Shown piece after piece: positions 7,975 through 15,912 of a stretch of DNA of 64,000 nt. The notes beneath the pieces were generated by a model. It was not told the origin of the DNA. It was given only the letters and a program-made list of their open reading frames with translations, and made no database searches. The stretch's first letter is position 1. Each line of letters opens with the position of its first letter. The position numbers and the translations under genes are program-made. The stretch is from contig NZ_CP028129.1 of the NCBI RefSeq assembly GCF_004011095.1, positions 2,542,001 through 2,606,000 of the forward strand, in the 5' to 3' direction. The DNA comes from Rathayibacter rathayi. GTDB lineage: Bacteria; Actinomycetota; Actinomycetes; Actinomycetales; Microbacteriaceae.

Positions 7975-9187
7975 TCAGCCGGGAACGACGGCGAACGGCT
8001 CGAGCGCCGTCCGCGCGAGGGTAACCAGCTCGTCGTCGCTGAGCTCCTGGAGCGACCGAGCCTGATCCGCTCCGACCAGGCCGACGGGTACCGCCTCGCC
8101 AGTCGAAGGCTGAAGGTTCAGCCATTCGGTGATCCCCGCCTCGGAGCCGACGAGCGACCAGCGCACCGCCGCGTCCCAGAACGCGGTCTCGAAGCGCAGC
8201 CAGAGCGTCTCGACGATTCCCGAGCCGAGGGCGGCGACGGCCGCGCGTTGCGCGAACGGGAGCGGCGGATGCGCTGGATGCGTCATCCAGCCCGTACCAG
8301 GACGAGAGCTCCTCGGGAGCCGCACCGGTGCGCAGCGCGGTCGTGTCGGCGAGGCGAGCCGCCACGCGGGCAGGGTCGCCGTCGCCGGAGCCCGGCTCGG
8401 CCTCGGCGGGGTCGGCTGCTCCGGAGCTGGCGAACGACTCGGCGAGGGAGAGGTCCTCCGGCTGCTCAGCTCCCCACTCGAGTGCACGGCTCAGCGCGTC
8501 CGCGCCGGTCGTGCCAGTGTCCAGGGGCGAGCCGTCGATGCCGGTCGAGCGGATGCCGGTCAGATCGACCGCCGTCGCGGCGATCCCGGCGTCCGCGACG
8601 CTCTCGCGCAGGGCGGCGCCCGCGCCGGTGAGGGCCCACGCACCGGCCTCGACGGCGATCGGCCAGCCGTCGGGAGTCAAGGTCGCGATGCGCCCGCCGG
8701 TGCGGTCACGCGCCTCCACCACGGTCACGTCGAAGCCCGAGTCGACCAGGCGTCGCGTGGCGACAGCCCCGGCTAGTCCCGCCCCGACGATCGCGATGCG
8801 CTCACCCTCCTCGGCGACGGTGCTGATCTCGGCGGCCGCGCGGACACCGGAGTTCCAGGCGCCCTGGAGTGTGCCCGGCGTCTGGGTGTCGGTGGCTTCG
8901 CCGGCGAGGAACAGCCGGTCGAGGACGGAGCCCGCGAGGTCGGAGCGGTCCTGCGGCCTCGCACTGACAGGCAGGTAGGAGACGGAGCCGAGCGCGTACG
9001 GGTCGCTCCCCCAGGCCGAACGCACGAAGGCGGCCGGTGCCGGGACGGCGGTCGTGCTGGTCGTGGGTACGGGCGCCTTAGTGACGGAGCGGGTCGGCCT
9101 CGGACGGGACGGCGTGCACCCCACGAGGGCCAGGAGCCCGACCCCGGTGACGGTTCCCGAGAGGAAGAGGCGGCGTCCGATCGTCAT
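7975..9187 (-). pseudogene. FAD-dependent amine oxidase, circularly permuted order, disrupted by an internal deletion/frameshift
   Basis: Translation begins with a lipoprotein-like signal (MTIGRRLFLSGTVTGVGLL ending LVGC). Next comes what is normally the C-terminal end of a monoamine oxidase: AWGSDPYALGSVSYLPV and LFLAGEATDTQTPGTLQGAW, the GEAT/FAD motif. Only after this appears the usual N-terminal dinucleotide fold (RIAIVGAGLAGAVATRRLV, VVEARDRTGGRIAT). At about 8272 the frame changes. The first frame ends in SSWYGLDDAS and the second resumes at HPPLPFAQRAAVAALGSG, the middle of the substrate domain, running to FAVVPG and TGA at 7975. About 80-100 codons normally found between these two motifs are missing. 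The join lies in short GCATCC repeats. The stop codon falls exactly where the N-terminal piece would continue, as expected for circular permutation. Confidence 0.75.
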
Positions 9188-9323
9188 CCCGGCCATCCTA
9201 CTTCTCGGCGTTCCGCGGGGGCGCTGCGGCTGCTCCCGTCGTGCGGCCGCCCCGCACTGCCCTGCTCCGCCCATCGAAGGCAAGGCCGCGCGGTCACAGC
9301 TCGCCGGATGGTAGACCTGGGGC

Positions 9324-9605
9324 ATGAGCAACGACATCCGTGCACTCGCTGAGGGCGAGAGCTACCTCGCCTTCTTCCAGGGCGGGCCGTTCGACGGCCA
9401 GACCGATAGCCGCGTCAGCACCGAGGGGAGCTACGAGAAGGAGGTCGACGTCTACGCCGCCGTCGACGGCCAGGAGACGCACCTCGTGTACACCGCCTTC
9501 ACGGCGAAGGAGGTCGGCGAGGCGGTCCATGTGACATACACGATCGACGCTTCTGACTCCGATCCGATCGAGGACCCGGAGGACCGCGGCGGCGGATTCC
9601 AGTAG
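9324..9605 (+). CDS. small conserved acidic protein of unknown function
   Basis: A 93-residue acidic protein that begins MSNDIRALAEGESYLAFFQG and has the motif GGPFDGQTDSR near residue 25. Its middle is predicted beta-strand rich (EKEVDVYAAVDGQETHLVYTAF), and the tail is Asp/Glu/Gly rich. No signal peptide or membrane segment is visible. I do not recognise a named domain. The gene is divergent from the amine oxidase pseudogene, and a weak -10 (TAGACC) ends 6 nt before the ATG. Confidence 0.7.
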   Translation: MSNDIRALAEGESYLAFFQGGPFDGQTDSRVSTEGSYEKEVDVYAAVDGQETHLVYTAFTAKEVGEAVHVTYTIDASDSDPIEDPEDRGGGFQ

Positions 9606-9620
9606 CCGCACGCCCACTCG

Positions 9621-9663
9621 GATGCCGCCTCGGCGCCGCGCTCAGCGCGGCCGGGGCGGCATC
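9621..9663 (+). terminator. long hairpin after the 93-residue gene
   Basis: GATGCCGCC at 9621-9629 pairs with GGCGGCATC at 9655-9663, with an inner CCGCGC/GCGCGG stem. It sits 16 bases after the stop codon. Confidence 0.55.
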
Positions 9664-9775
9664 TGCGCGCGAGGACGCGCCATCTCACGACTCCGACACT
9701 TCCGACTTCCTAGGATGATGCTTCCTCACGTCGCGGCGGAACCCGCTCCACCGCCATACCCTGGGAGCCGCCGCA

Positions 9776-10303
9776 GTGACCGATCCGCTGACCCGATCCA
9801 TGCCGCTCCACGGCGCCTCCGCTCAGCACTGGCTCAAGGAACGGGGTAGCCAGGCCGACGCTGATCCGGCCTTCACTCTCGTCGGGCACGAGACCTCCGC
9901 CGACGGAGTGCTCCTCCGGCGGCTCTGGCACACGCCGGGGTCGATCCGTTTCCGACCGACGGCCGGCCCCGATCCGTCGTCGCTCGTGCTCCTGCTCCCG
10001 CTCGAGGGGGTGTTCTCCGTGACGTGCGGCCAGGAGCAGGCGATCGTCCGGCACGGGAGTGTCGCAGCCCTGCCAGCGGGATCGTCGGGGACGATCAGCA
10101 CGAGTGCGCCCAGCTCGCGGCTCGTCCTGATGGTGCGGCCCGCGGGCGTCGTCGGCCGCCCCCACGGGCTCAGCGTCTCCTCCTCCCCCGCCGTACCCGT
10201 GCTGCTGGCAGTAGCGAACGCCCTGCTCGACGCCGGCCTCCCCATCGACGACGGGTTACAGACTGCGCTGGAAGGGCTCGCGGCCTCGGTGCTCGTGGTC
10301 TGA
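9776..10303 (+). CDS. AraC-type N-terminal sensor domain without a DNA-binding domain (probable remnant)
   Basis: The protein has 175 residues and starts at GTG with GGGAG 8 nt upstream. Residues about 40-130 look like the cupin-like sensor domain of AraC regulators (LVLLLPLEGVFSVTCGQEQ, then RHGSVAALPAG, a typical spacing). A linker helix follows (VPVLLAVANALLDAGLPID). The two helix-turn-helix motifs that should come next, about 100 residues, are missing. The frame instead runs into a small tandem repeat and stops. It is either a truncated regulator or a stand-alone sensor; truncation is the simpler reading, because two AraC genes of this general type occur elsewhere in the window. Confidence 0.55.
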   Translation: MTDPLTRSMPLHGASAQHWLKERGSQADADPAFTLVGHETSADGVLLRRLWHTPGSIRFRPTAGPDPSSLVLLLPLEGVFSVTCGQEQAIVRHGSVAALPAGSSGTISTSAPSSRLVLMVRPAGVVGRPHGLSVSSSPAVPVLLAVANALLDAGLPIDDGLQTALEGLAASVLVV

Positions 10304-10361
10304 TGCTCGCGGCCTCGGTGCTCGCGGTCTCGGTGCTCGCGGTCTCGGTGCTCGTGGTCTG
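10270..10361 (+). repeat. 15-bp tandem repeat at the truncated 3' end of the AraC-like gene
   Basis: The unit CTCGGTGCTCGCGGT is repeated with small changes. The last 25 or so bases of the gene, including its TGA, are echoed again directly downstream. This is consistent with replication slippage at the site where the DNA-binding domain was lost. Confidence 0.7.
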
Positions 10362-10460
10362 AGCGGAGCTGTCAACCCTCCCCGGCGCGACCATCCACCG
10401 CGGCGGGCGTCCTCGAACATCGGATGACGCCGACCGACGGCGCCGGAAGGAGCACTGGCC

Positions 10461-11297
10461 TTGACCGACGTCACCGCCCATCACGGACTCGTCAAGGACA
10501 CCGACCTGCACGTCGATGACACCGGCGGATCGGGTCGCCCCGTCGTCCTCATCCACGGCTGGCCCCTGTCGGGCGAGTCGTGGAAGGAGCAGGTACCCGC
10601 GTTCGTCGAGGCCGGCTACCGCGTCGTCACCTACGACCGTCGCGGCTTCGGCCGCAGCGACAAGCCGCTCACCGGCTACACCTACGACACGCTCACCGAG
10701 GACCTGCACACCCTGCTCACCGAACTCGACCTGCAGAACGTCACCCTGGTCGGCTTCTCGATGGGCGGCGGCGAGGTCGCCCGCTATTTCACCACCTACG
10801 GCGCCGAGCGCCTGCACAGCGTGGTCTTCGCCTCGGCCGTCCCGCCGTACCTGATGAAGACCGACGACAACCCGGACGGCCCGCTCGAGAAGGCGCAGGC
10901 CGCGCAGATGACCGCGGGCCTGACGGCGAACGAGGACGATTTCTACGACCAGTTCACCACCGACTTCTTCTCGGTCGATGGCGTGCTGAAGGTGACGCAG
11001 GAGCAGCGCCAGGAGGCGCTCGCACTCGCGAAGCAGTCCTCCAAGCACGCGGCCCTCGCCTGCATGACGGCCTTCGCGACCACCGACTTCCGCGAGGACC
11101 TACCGAATGTGTCGGTCCCGGCGCTCATCATCCACGGCGACGGTGACGGCACTGTCCCGTTCGAGGGCTCCGGCGCGCGCACGCACGCGGCGATCCGTGG
11201 ATCCGAGCTGCATGTGGTGAGCGGCGCGCCGCACGGAGTGACGGTGAGCCACCCCGAGGAGTGGAACCGCGTGGTCCTGGAGTTTCTCGCGAAGTAG
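10461..11297 (+). CDS. alpha/beta hydrolase, non-haem chloroperoxidase/arylesterase type
   Basis: The protein has 278 residues and starts at TTG with GGAAGGAG 8-16 nt upstream. HGWPLSG gives the oxyanion loop and GFSMGGGEVARY the nucleophile elbow (Ser in G-F-S-M-G). The acid is in IIHGDGDGTVP and the His in SGAPHGVTVSH. These are the features of the cofactor-free haloperoxidase/arylesterase branch. It probably hydrolyses esters; peroxidase activity in this branch is promiscuous. No signal peptide is present. It ends just before a long inverted repeat. Confidence 0.93.
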   Translation: MTDVTAHHGLVKDTDLHVDDTGGSGRPVVLIHGWPLSGESWKEQVPAFVEAGYRVVTYDRRGFGRSDKPLTGYTYDTLTEDLHTLLTELDLQNVTLVGFSMGGGEVARYFTTYGAERLHSVVFASAVPPYLMKTDDNPDGPLEKAQAAQMTAGLTANEDDFYDQFTTDFFSVDGVLKVTQEQRQEALALAKQSSKHAALACMTAFATTDFREDLPNVSVPALIIHGDGDGTVPFEGSGARTHAAIRGSELHVVSGAPHGVTVSHPEEWNRVVLEFLAK

Positions 11298-11308
11298 TCG
11301 TGGCCCGG

Positions 11309-11384
11309 CGTTCGCAACCGAGGTCAGGAACGCTCGCGACGCCGGTTGGCAGCGTTCCGGCGCTTCTGACCTCGGTTGCGAACG
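11309..11384. repeat. 76-bp inverted repeat between convergent genes
   Basis: Arms of 19 bp (CGTTCGCAACCGAGGTCAG at 11309-11327 and its complement at 11366-11384) enclose a second GGAACGCT/AGCGTTCC stem. It lies between the hydrolase and the oppositely oriented monooxygenase and could terminate both, but it is larger than an ordinary terminator and lacks a T tract. Confidence 0.8.
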
Positions 11385-11393
11385 AGCGGGGGC

Positions 11394-12485
11394 TCAGGGC
11401 AAGCGCGCCACGACCGCGCGCGCGATGCGCCGGCCCGAGCGGGTCGCTCCGATGGTCGAGGCCGTCGGCCCGTAGCCGGCGAAGAAGATGCGCGGGTCGG
11501 TCACCGAGGCGCCGTCGGCGACCGCGATACCGCCCTCGCGCTCCCGCAGCCCGAGCGGAGCGAGGTGACGCAGCTCGGGCCGGAAGCCGGTCGCCCAAAT
11601 AATTGCGTCAGCGCGCGTGAAGGAGCCGTCCGGCCACCGGACGCCGTCCTCCTCGATCGCCGAGAACATCCCGCGCTCGCGCAGAATCCCGCGCTCGAGG
11701 CCCGCGACCACCCGTCGGGTGCGCTGCACCCCGGTACCGCCGACAATGCTCGGGAGGGGCAGGCCTGCACGCGCGGCGCGGTCCTGCTCGGCCACCGCAT
11801 CCACCGCCGATTCCATCGCGAGCTGTTCGCCGTCGCGGTAGACGACCGGCCGCCGCGTCGCCCAGGTCAGCGAGCGTGCCACCCGCTCCAGCTCGAGCAG
11901 GAACCCGATCGCCGAGGTGCCGCCACCGACCACAAGCACCTGCTGCCCGGCGAAGTCCTCCGCGCGGACGTACTCGGTCGGGTCGATCTGCACGCCGCGG
12001 AAGCGCTCACGTCCGGGGTAGTGCGGGATGAAGGGCGAACCCCAGGTGCCGGTGGCGTTGACGAGCAGGTGCGCGCGCTCGATCGTGCGGTCGGTGTCGA
12101 TGAGGAGCGACGACCCCGTGTCGCGTGGTGTCGCGCTGGTGACGCGCCGCACGGCTTCGGGGCGGCGCACGTCGAGCCCGAGCTCCTGCTCATAGCGTCG
12201 GTAGTACTCGCGGACCACGTCGCGCGCCGGGCGTCGGCGGTCGGCCGTCTGGAACGACAGCCCCATCTGCTCCATGCCGGGGAGGTCGTGCACGCGGTGT
12301 GCAGAGCCGAGCCGCAGCGCCTCCCAGCGGAATTGCCAGGCACCTCCCGGCTCGGGCCCGCGATCCAGGAGCACCAGGTCGCGGCCGGGAACGAGGCCCA
12401 GCCGGCGCAGGTAGTACGCCACCGACAGGCCCGCCTGACCCGCGCCGATCACCACGACGAGGCGCGGTGGGGCGACACTGTCCAC
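11394..12485 (-). CDS. flavin-containing monooxygenase / NAD(P)-binding oxidoreductase
   Basis: The protein has 363 residues. VVVIGAGQAGLSVAYYLRR is the N-terminal FAD motif and VLVVGGGTSAIGFLLELER the second, NADPH-binding, Rossmann motif. ATGTWGSPFIPHYPG lies between them, and the C-terminal ATGFRPEL loop is typical of the FMO/Trk-like group (CzcO type). It is likely to oxygenate or oxidise a small molecule with NADPH. The protein is soluble and normal in length. It is convergent with the alpha/beta hydrolase. Confidence 0.9.
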   Translation of the reverse strand: MDSVAPPRLVVVIGAGQAGLSVAYYLRRLGLVPGRDLVLLDRGPEPGGAWQFRWEALRLGSAHRVHDLPGMEQMGLSFQTADRRRPARDVVREYYRRYEQELGLDVRRPEAVRRVTSATPRDTGSSLLIDTDRTIERAHLLVNATGTWGSPFIPHYPGRERFRGVQIDPTEYVRAEDFAGQQVLVVGGGTSAIGFLLELERVARSLTWATRRPVVYRDGEQLAMESAVDAVAEQDRAARAGLPLPSIVGGTGVQRTRRVVAGLERGILRERGMFSAIEEDGVRWPDGSFTRADAIIWATGFRPELRHLAPLGLREREGGIAVADGASVTDPRIFFAGYGPTASTIGATRSGRRIARAVVARLP

Positions 12486-12650
12486 GGTGCTCCTGACCCG
12501 GTAGAGGATGGGGGCCGTCCGGCGAATTGACGCCCGGGGTGGTGTGTTCCCTGTCTGCTAAACTACCGCGTAGATTTCAACTTTTCCTGTCTGCTATTTT
12601 CCCCAGCCGGCTCACTGCCCGTCTGGCCTGTCATCGTGAGGGGGTCACCC

Positions 12651-12848
12651 GTGGGGCGAGGCCGTCAAAAGGCGAAGAACACCAAGATCGCCCGTGAGCT
12701 GAAGTCGTTCAGCCCGGCGGTCGATTACAGCGCGCTCGAGCGCGAACTCAGCCACCCGGATGAGCCGGACTACTCCAAGTGGATCGACGCCGAGGACGAC
12801 GGCGACGACACGGATCTCGTCGAGGAGCCGCACCAGAAGCGTGCCTAA
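12651..12848 (+). CDS. DUF3073 family protein
   Basis: A 65-residue protein starting VGRGRQKAKNTKIARELK, the conserved N-terminus of DUF3073, followed by FSPAVDYSALERELSH and an acidic end. GTG 12651 is preferred over GTG 12636, because a GAGGGGG ribosome site lies 7 nt before it and homology starts there. The function is unknown; the family is common in actinobacteria. The stop overlaps the start of the NUDIX gene by 8 nt, so the two are translationally coupled. Confidence 0.9.
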   Translation: MGRGRQKAKNTKIARELKSFSPAVDYSALERELSHPDEPDYSKWIDAEDDGDDTDLVEEPHQKRA

Positions 12849-13461
12849 CTCCTCGCGTGAACAGGGGCCGCGCCCTCGGGCCGGCGCCGTTGCGGGTGAG
12901 GCGGAGCCGTCCGACGGCGAGGTCCGGCAGCTCTCCACCCGGATCGCCTACGAGACCCAGTGGCTCCGCGTCCGCGAGGACGATGTGCTCTGGCCGGGCG
13001 GTGTCCGCGGCGTCTACTCGGTCGTCGAGCGCGACGACTACGCCCTCGTGCTTCCTCGCGAGCGCGAGGGCTTCTGGTTGGTCGAGCAGTACCGGTACCC
13101 GGTCGGCCGCCGCGCGTGGGAGTTCCCGGCCGGAGGCTGGCCGCACGGGTCGGTCGGCGGCGGCGCCGAGGCCCTGGCCCGCGCCGAGCTGCGCGAGGAG
13201 ACGGGCCTCCGAGCCGGTCGCCTCACGCACCTCGGTCGGCTCTCGGAAGCGTACGGATTCGTCGCGCAGTCCGTCGATGTGTTCCTCGCAGAGGAGTTCG
13301 AGCACGGCGAGCACGAGCGTGAGCAGACCGAGCAGGACATGCGGCAGCAGTGGTTCGCAGACTCGGAGGTCGCGGCGATGGTCCGCTCCGGAGCGATCAT
13401 CGAGACCGCCGCAGTGGCCGCGCTCGCTCTGTTCCACCTGGAGCGCGGCTCACTGCGCTGA
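12841..13461 (+). CDS. NUDIX hydrolase, ADP-ribose pyrophosphatase-like
   Basis: About 206 residues from GTG 12841. The core has the ADP-ribose pyrophosphatase pattern: WEFPAGGW, a Gly-rich insertion, then the Nudix helix AELREETGL, which keeps the three catalytic glutamates although the usual Arg before the first Glu is Ala. The first 35 residues are disordered and probably not part of the fold. It should cleave a nucleoside diphosphate linked to another group; the exact substrate is unknown. It overlaps the DUF3073 gene and is probably co-transcribed with it. Confidence 0.88.
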   Translation: MPNSSREQGPRPRAGAVAGEAEPSDGEVRQLSTRIAYETQWLRVREDDVLWPGGVRGVYSVVERDDYALVLPREREGFWLVEQYRYPVGRRAWEFPAGGWPHGSVGGGAEALARAELREETGLRAGRLTHLGRLSEAYGFVAQSVDVFLAEEFEHGEHEREQTEQDMRQQWFADSEVAAMVRSGAIIETAAVAALALFHLERGSLR

Positions 13462-13554
13462 ACCCGTTCTCTCGCTTTCTTGCGCTCCGTGCCGAACGTC
13501 GGTGGTCACTGAAAGACTGACCGGAGGAGTACTTCCCCGCCCGTACGGCTGCCC

Positions 13555-13948
13555 GTGTGGCAGTCGGAGCGTCGTGGGAGCGACCTCGAGGAAGCGCGAG
13601 AGTTCTACGCCGGCTCGTACAACGGCTCCGGATTCCGGGCCGAGCGGACGGTCGTGCCGTTCGCTTTCCGCTACACGACGACCGGGCCCGGGCCGGTCAG
13701 CCTGCACTCCGCGTCTTTCCTGGGCCGGGTGCGCGGCACAGTCGCCCCGGGCGACGTCTACGTGGCTCTCTGGTTGACCGCGGGGCGCGCCTCCCTCGAC
13801 CTCGGGCGCGACGAGCACCGGCTCGTCGGCGGGCGAACTCGTGGTCGGCGAGGTAGCAGCCCGCTGGGGATTCATCAGCGGCCGGCGCTTCGCTCAGCAC
13901 TACGCGGTCCGTTTCGGCGAGCTCCCGCGCGAGACCCTGCACCGCTGA
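13555..13948 (+). pseudogene. AraC-family regulator with central deletion
   Basis: The first 80 codons encode the start of an AraC-type sensor domain (REFYAGSYNGSGFRAERT, then FRYTTTG, SLHSASFLGRV, GDVYVALWLTAG), resembling the intact AraC protein at 45078. Just after DLGRDEHRL the frame changes and the sequence jumps to the second helix-turn-helix of such proteins (EVAARWGFISGRRFAQHY, then RFGELPRETLHR) and stops at 13946-13948. About 150 codons of the middle are gone. The product cannot be a working regulator. The GTG start is provisional. Confidence 0.75.
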
Positions 13949-14064
13949 GCGCGCCGATCCGCGCTGATCCTCCGCACCTCCGGCTCGCCGGATCGCGTCC
14001 GGCGTGCCAGAGGGGCCGGATCCTGCGAGCCGGACGCGGTTCCGCGAACCCCGGGCTCCGGCGA

Positions 14065-15174
14065 TCAGCCGGCGTACGACCCGATCAGACGCACGGCACC
14101 GCCGTCGACGCCCTTCGCCCCCTGCTCGAAACCGTCGAGTCCGCGCACCGCCGTCGAGACACGGCCGGCTATCCAGGACGGCACGCCCGAGCACCCGAGG
14201 CGCGCGACCACTCCCTCGGCAGCGTCCGCCGCGACCACCGCGACCATCCCGATGCCCAGATTCCAGGTGCCTTCGGTGCTCTCGAGCGTCGCGCCCGACA
14301 TCCCGGCGAGCGCCCGGAACACCTCGGACGGGCTCCAGCTCGCGCGCTCGACCTCGGCCCAGGAGCCGCGCGGCAGGACGCGGGCGAGGTTCGCGGCGAT
14401 CCCGCCTCCGGTGACGTGGCTGATCGCGTGGACCGCCGGGCCGAGTTCGGCGTCGTCGAGGAGGTCGAGCAGGGGGCGGGTGTAGAGCCGGGTCGGCTCG
14501 AGCAGCACCTCGCCGACCACACCGCCCAGTTCCGCCGAGCGGTCGGTGAAGCCGATGCCGCGCTCGGCGAGGATGTGGCGCACGAGCGAGTAGCCGTTCG
14601 AGTGCAGTCCGGAGGAGGCCATCGCCACCACGACGTCGCCGTCGCGCACGCGGTCGGCGCCGCGCACCTGATCCGCCTCGATCGCGCCCACGGCCGCCCC
14701 CGCCACGTCGTAGTCGTCGGGCCCGAGCAGGCCCGGGTGCTCGGCCGTCTCGCCGCCGACGAGTGCAGTGCCCGTCTCGGAGCAGGCGCGAGCGATTCCC
14801 GCGACGATGTCCGCGATTCGGGCCGGTGCGACCTTGCCGCAGGCGATGTAGTCAGTCATGAAGAAGGGGCGCGCACCGACCACGACGATGTCGTCGACGA
14901 CCATGCCCACCAGGTCCTGCCCGATGGTGTCGTGCTTGTCGATCGCCTGCGCCAGCGCGACCTTGGTGCCGACGCCGTCGGTCGAGGTCGCCAGGAGCGG
15001 CGCACGGAAGTCACGGAGGAAGGAGACGTCGTACAGGCCCGCGAATCCGCCGACCCCGCCGAGGACCCGGTTGTCGTGCGTGGCCGAGACCGCCGACCTC
15101 ATCAGCTCGACGGCGAGATCCCCCGCCGCCGTGTCGACTCCGGCGCGGGCGTAGCTGCTCGTCTCATCACTCAC
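14065..15174 (-). CDS. purM: phosphoribosylformylglycinamidine cyclo-ligase (AIR synthetase)
   Basis: The protein has 369 residues. STDGVGTKVALAQAIDKHDTIG near the N-terminus, DDIVVVGARPFFMTDYIACG, LVGGETAEHPG and the Gly-rich VTGGGIAANLARVLP are PurM signatures. It converts FGAM to AIR with ATP in step 5 of purine synthesis and works as a cytosolic dimer. Length and motifs are normal. In many relatives purM follows purF in the same direction; here they point away from each other with a GNAT gene between. Confidence 0.97.
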   Translation of the reverse strand: MSDETSSYARAGVDTAAGDLAVELMRSAVSATHDNRVLGGVGGFAGLYDVSFLRDFRAPLLATSTDGVGTKVALAQAIDKHDTIGQDLVGMVVDDIVVVGARPFFMTDYIACGKVAPARIADIVAGIARACSETGTALVGGETAEHPGLLGPDDYDVAGAAVGAIEADQVRGADRVRDGDVVVAMASSGLHSNGYSLVRHILAERGIGFTDRSAELGGVVGEVLLEPTRLYTRPLLDLLDDAELGPAVHAISHVTGGGIAANLARVLPRGSWAEVERASWSPSEVFRALAGMSGATLESTEGTWNLGIGMVAVVAADAAEGVVARLGCSGVPSWIAGRVSTAVRGLDGFEQGAKGVDGGAVRLIGSYAG

Positions 15175-15305
15175 GCGACGACCCTACCGACTGCACTCGC
15201 CCGCCACGGCGCACACTCGCCTCCTCTGCCGGCGCTCCGCTGCGGCACCGGTCGTCACGCGCCACCTCGGGGCGATCCGTCACCGCCTGCGGCAAGATCG
15301 GAGGG

Positions 15306-15842
15306 ATGCAGCTGCAGCGCGTGGGACCGACGGACGTCGATGAGGTGCGCGCCTTCCTCGCCGACGCCGATCTCACCCTGGCCGGGCTCGACTCCTCCTC
15401 GGTGCGCGTGTGGCTCGAGCGCGATGCAAGCGGCCGCACCGTCGGCAGCACCGGCTGGGAGTCGAGCGCCGACGGCCGCCACGCGTTGATCCGGAGCGTT
15501 GCCGTGGCCGTCGACCGTCGAGGCAACGGGGCGGGGAGCCGCCTCGCCCGGCACGCGCTCGCCGACGCCGCCCGAAGCGGAGCCCGCCGCGCCTGGCTGT
15601 TCTCCCGCCGCTCCGGCCCGTTCTGGCAGTCGCTCGGATTCGCGCCAACGGAACGCGACGAACTCGTGGCGGCTCTCGCCGACACGCACCAGGTGCGGCT
15701 CTTCGCCGAGTCGGGGCAGCTCGCCCGCGAAATCGCCTGGTCGCTCGAGCTCGGGCCATGCCTCGACTACCCGGCCGATCCGCCGGTCCGCACCCCGCCG
15801 CAGCCCCGCTCAGCACCGGATCCGCCCACGGCGACCCATTAG
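15306..15842 (+). CDS. GNAT-family N-acetyltransferase
   Basis: The protein has 178 residues. The acetyl-CoA loop is in IRSVAVAVDRRGNGAGSRLA (R/Q-x-x-G-x-G/A variant), followed by helix LARHALADAARSGARRAWL and FWQSLGF, the typical GNAT C-terminal beta-bulge region. The last 25 residues are proline rich and disordered. An AGGG/GGAGGG ribosome site precedes ATG. The acceptor substrate is unknown. The position between purM and purF may be only historical. Confidence 0.85.
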   Translation: MQLQRVGPTDVDEVRAFLADADLTLAGLDSSSVRVWLERDASGRTVGSTGWESSADGRHALIRSVAVAVDRRGNGAGSRLARHALADAARSGARRAWLFSRRSGPFWQSLGFAPTERDELVAALADTHQVRLFAESGQLAREIAWSLELGPCLDYPADPPVRTPPQPRSAPDPPTATH

Positions 15843-15912
15843 GGGATGTGTGCCCCGCGTGCCAGGATGGACCGTCAACCCCCCCTGCTATCCCCTTGGG
15901 AGCCCCTCCGGC

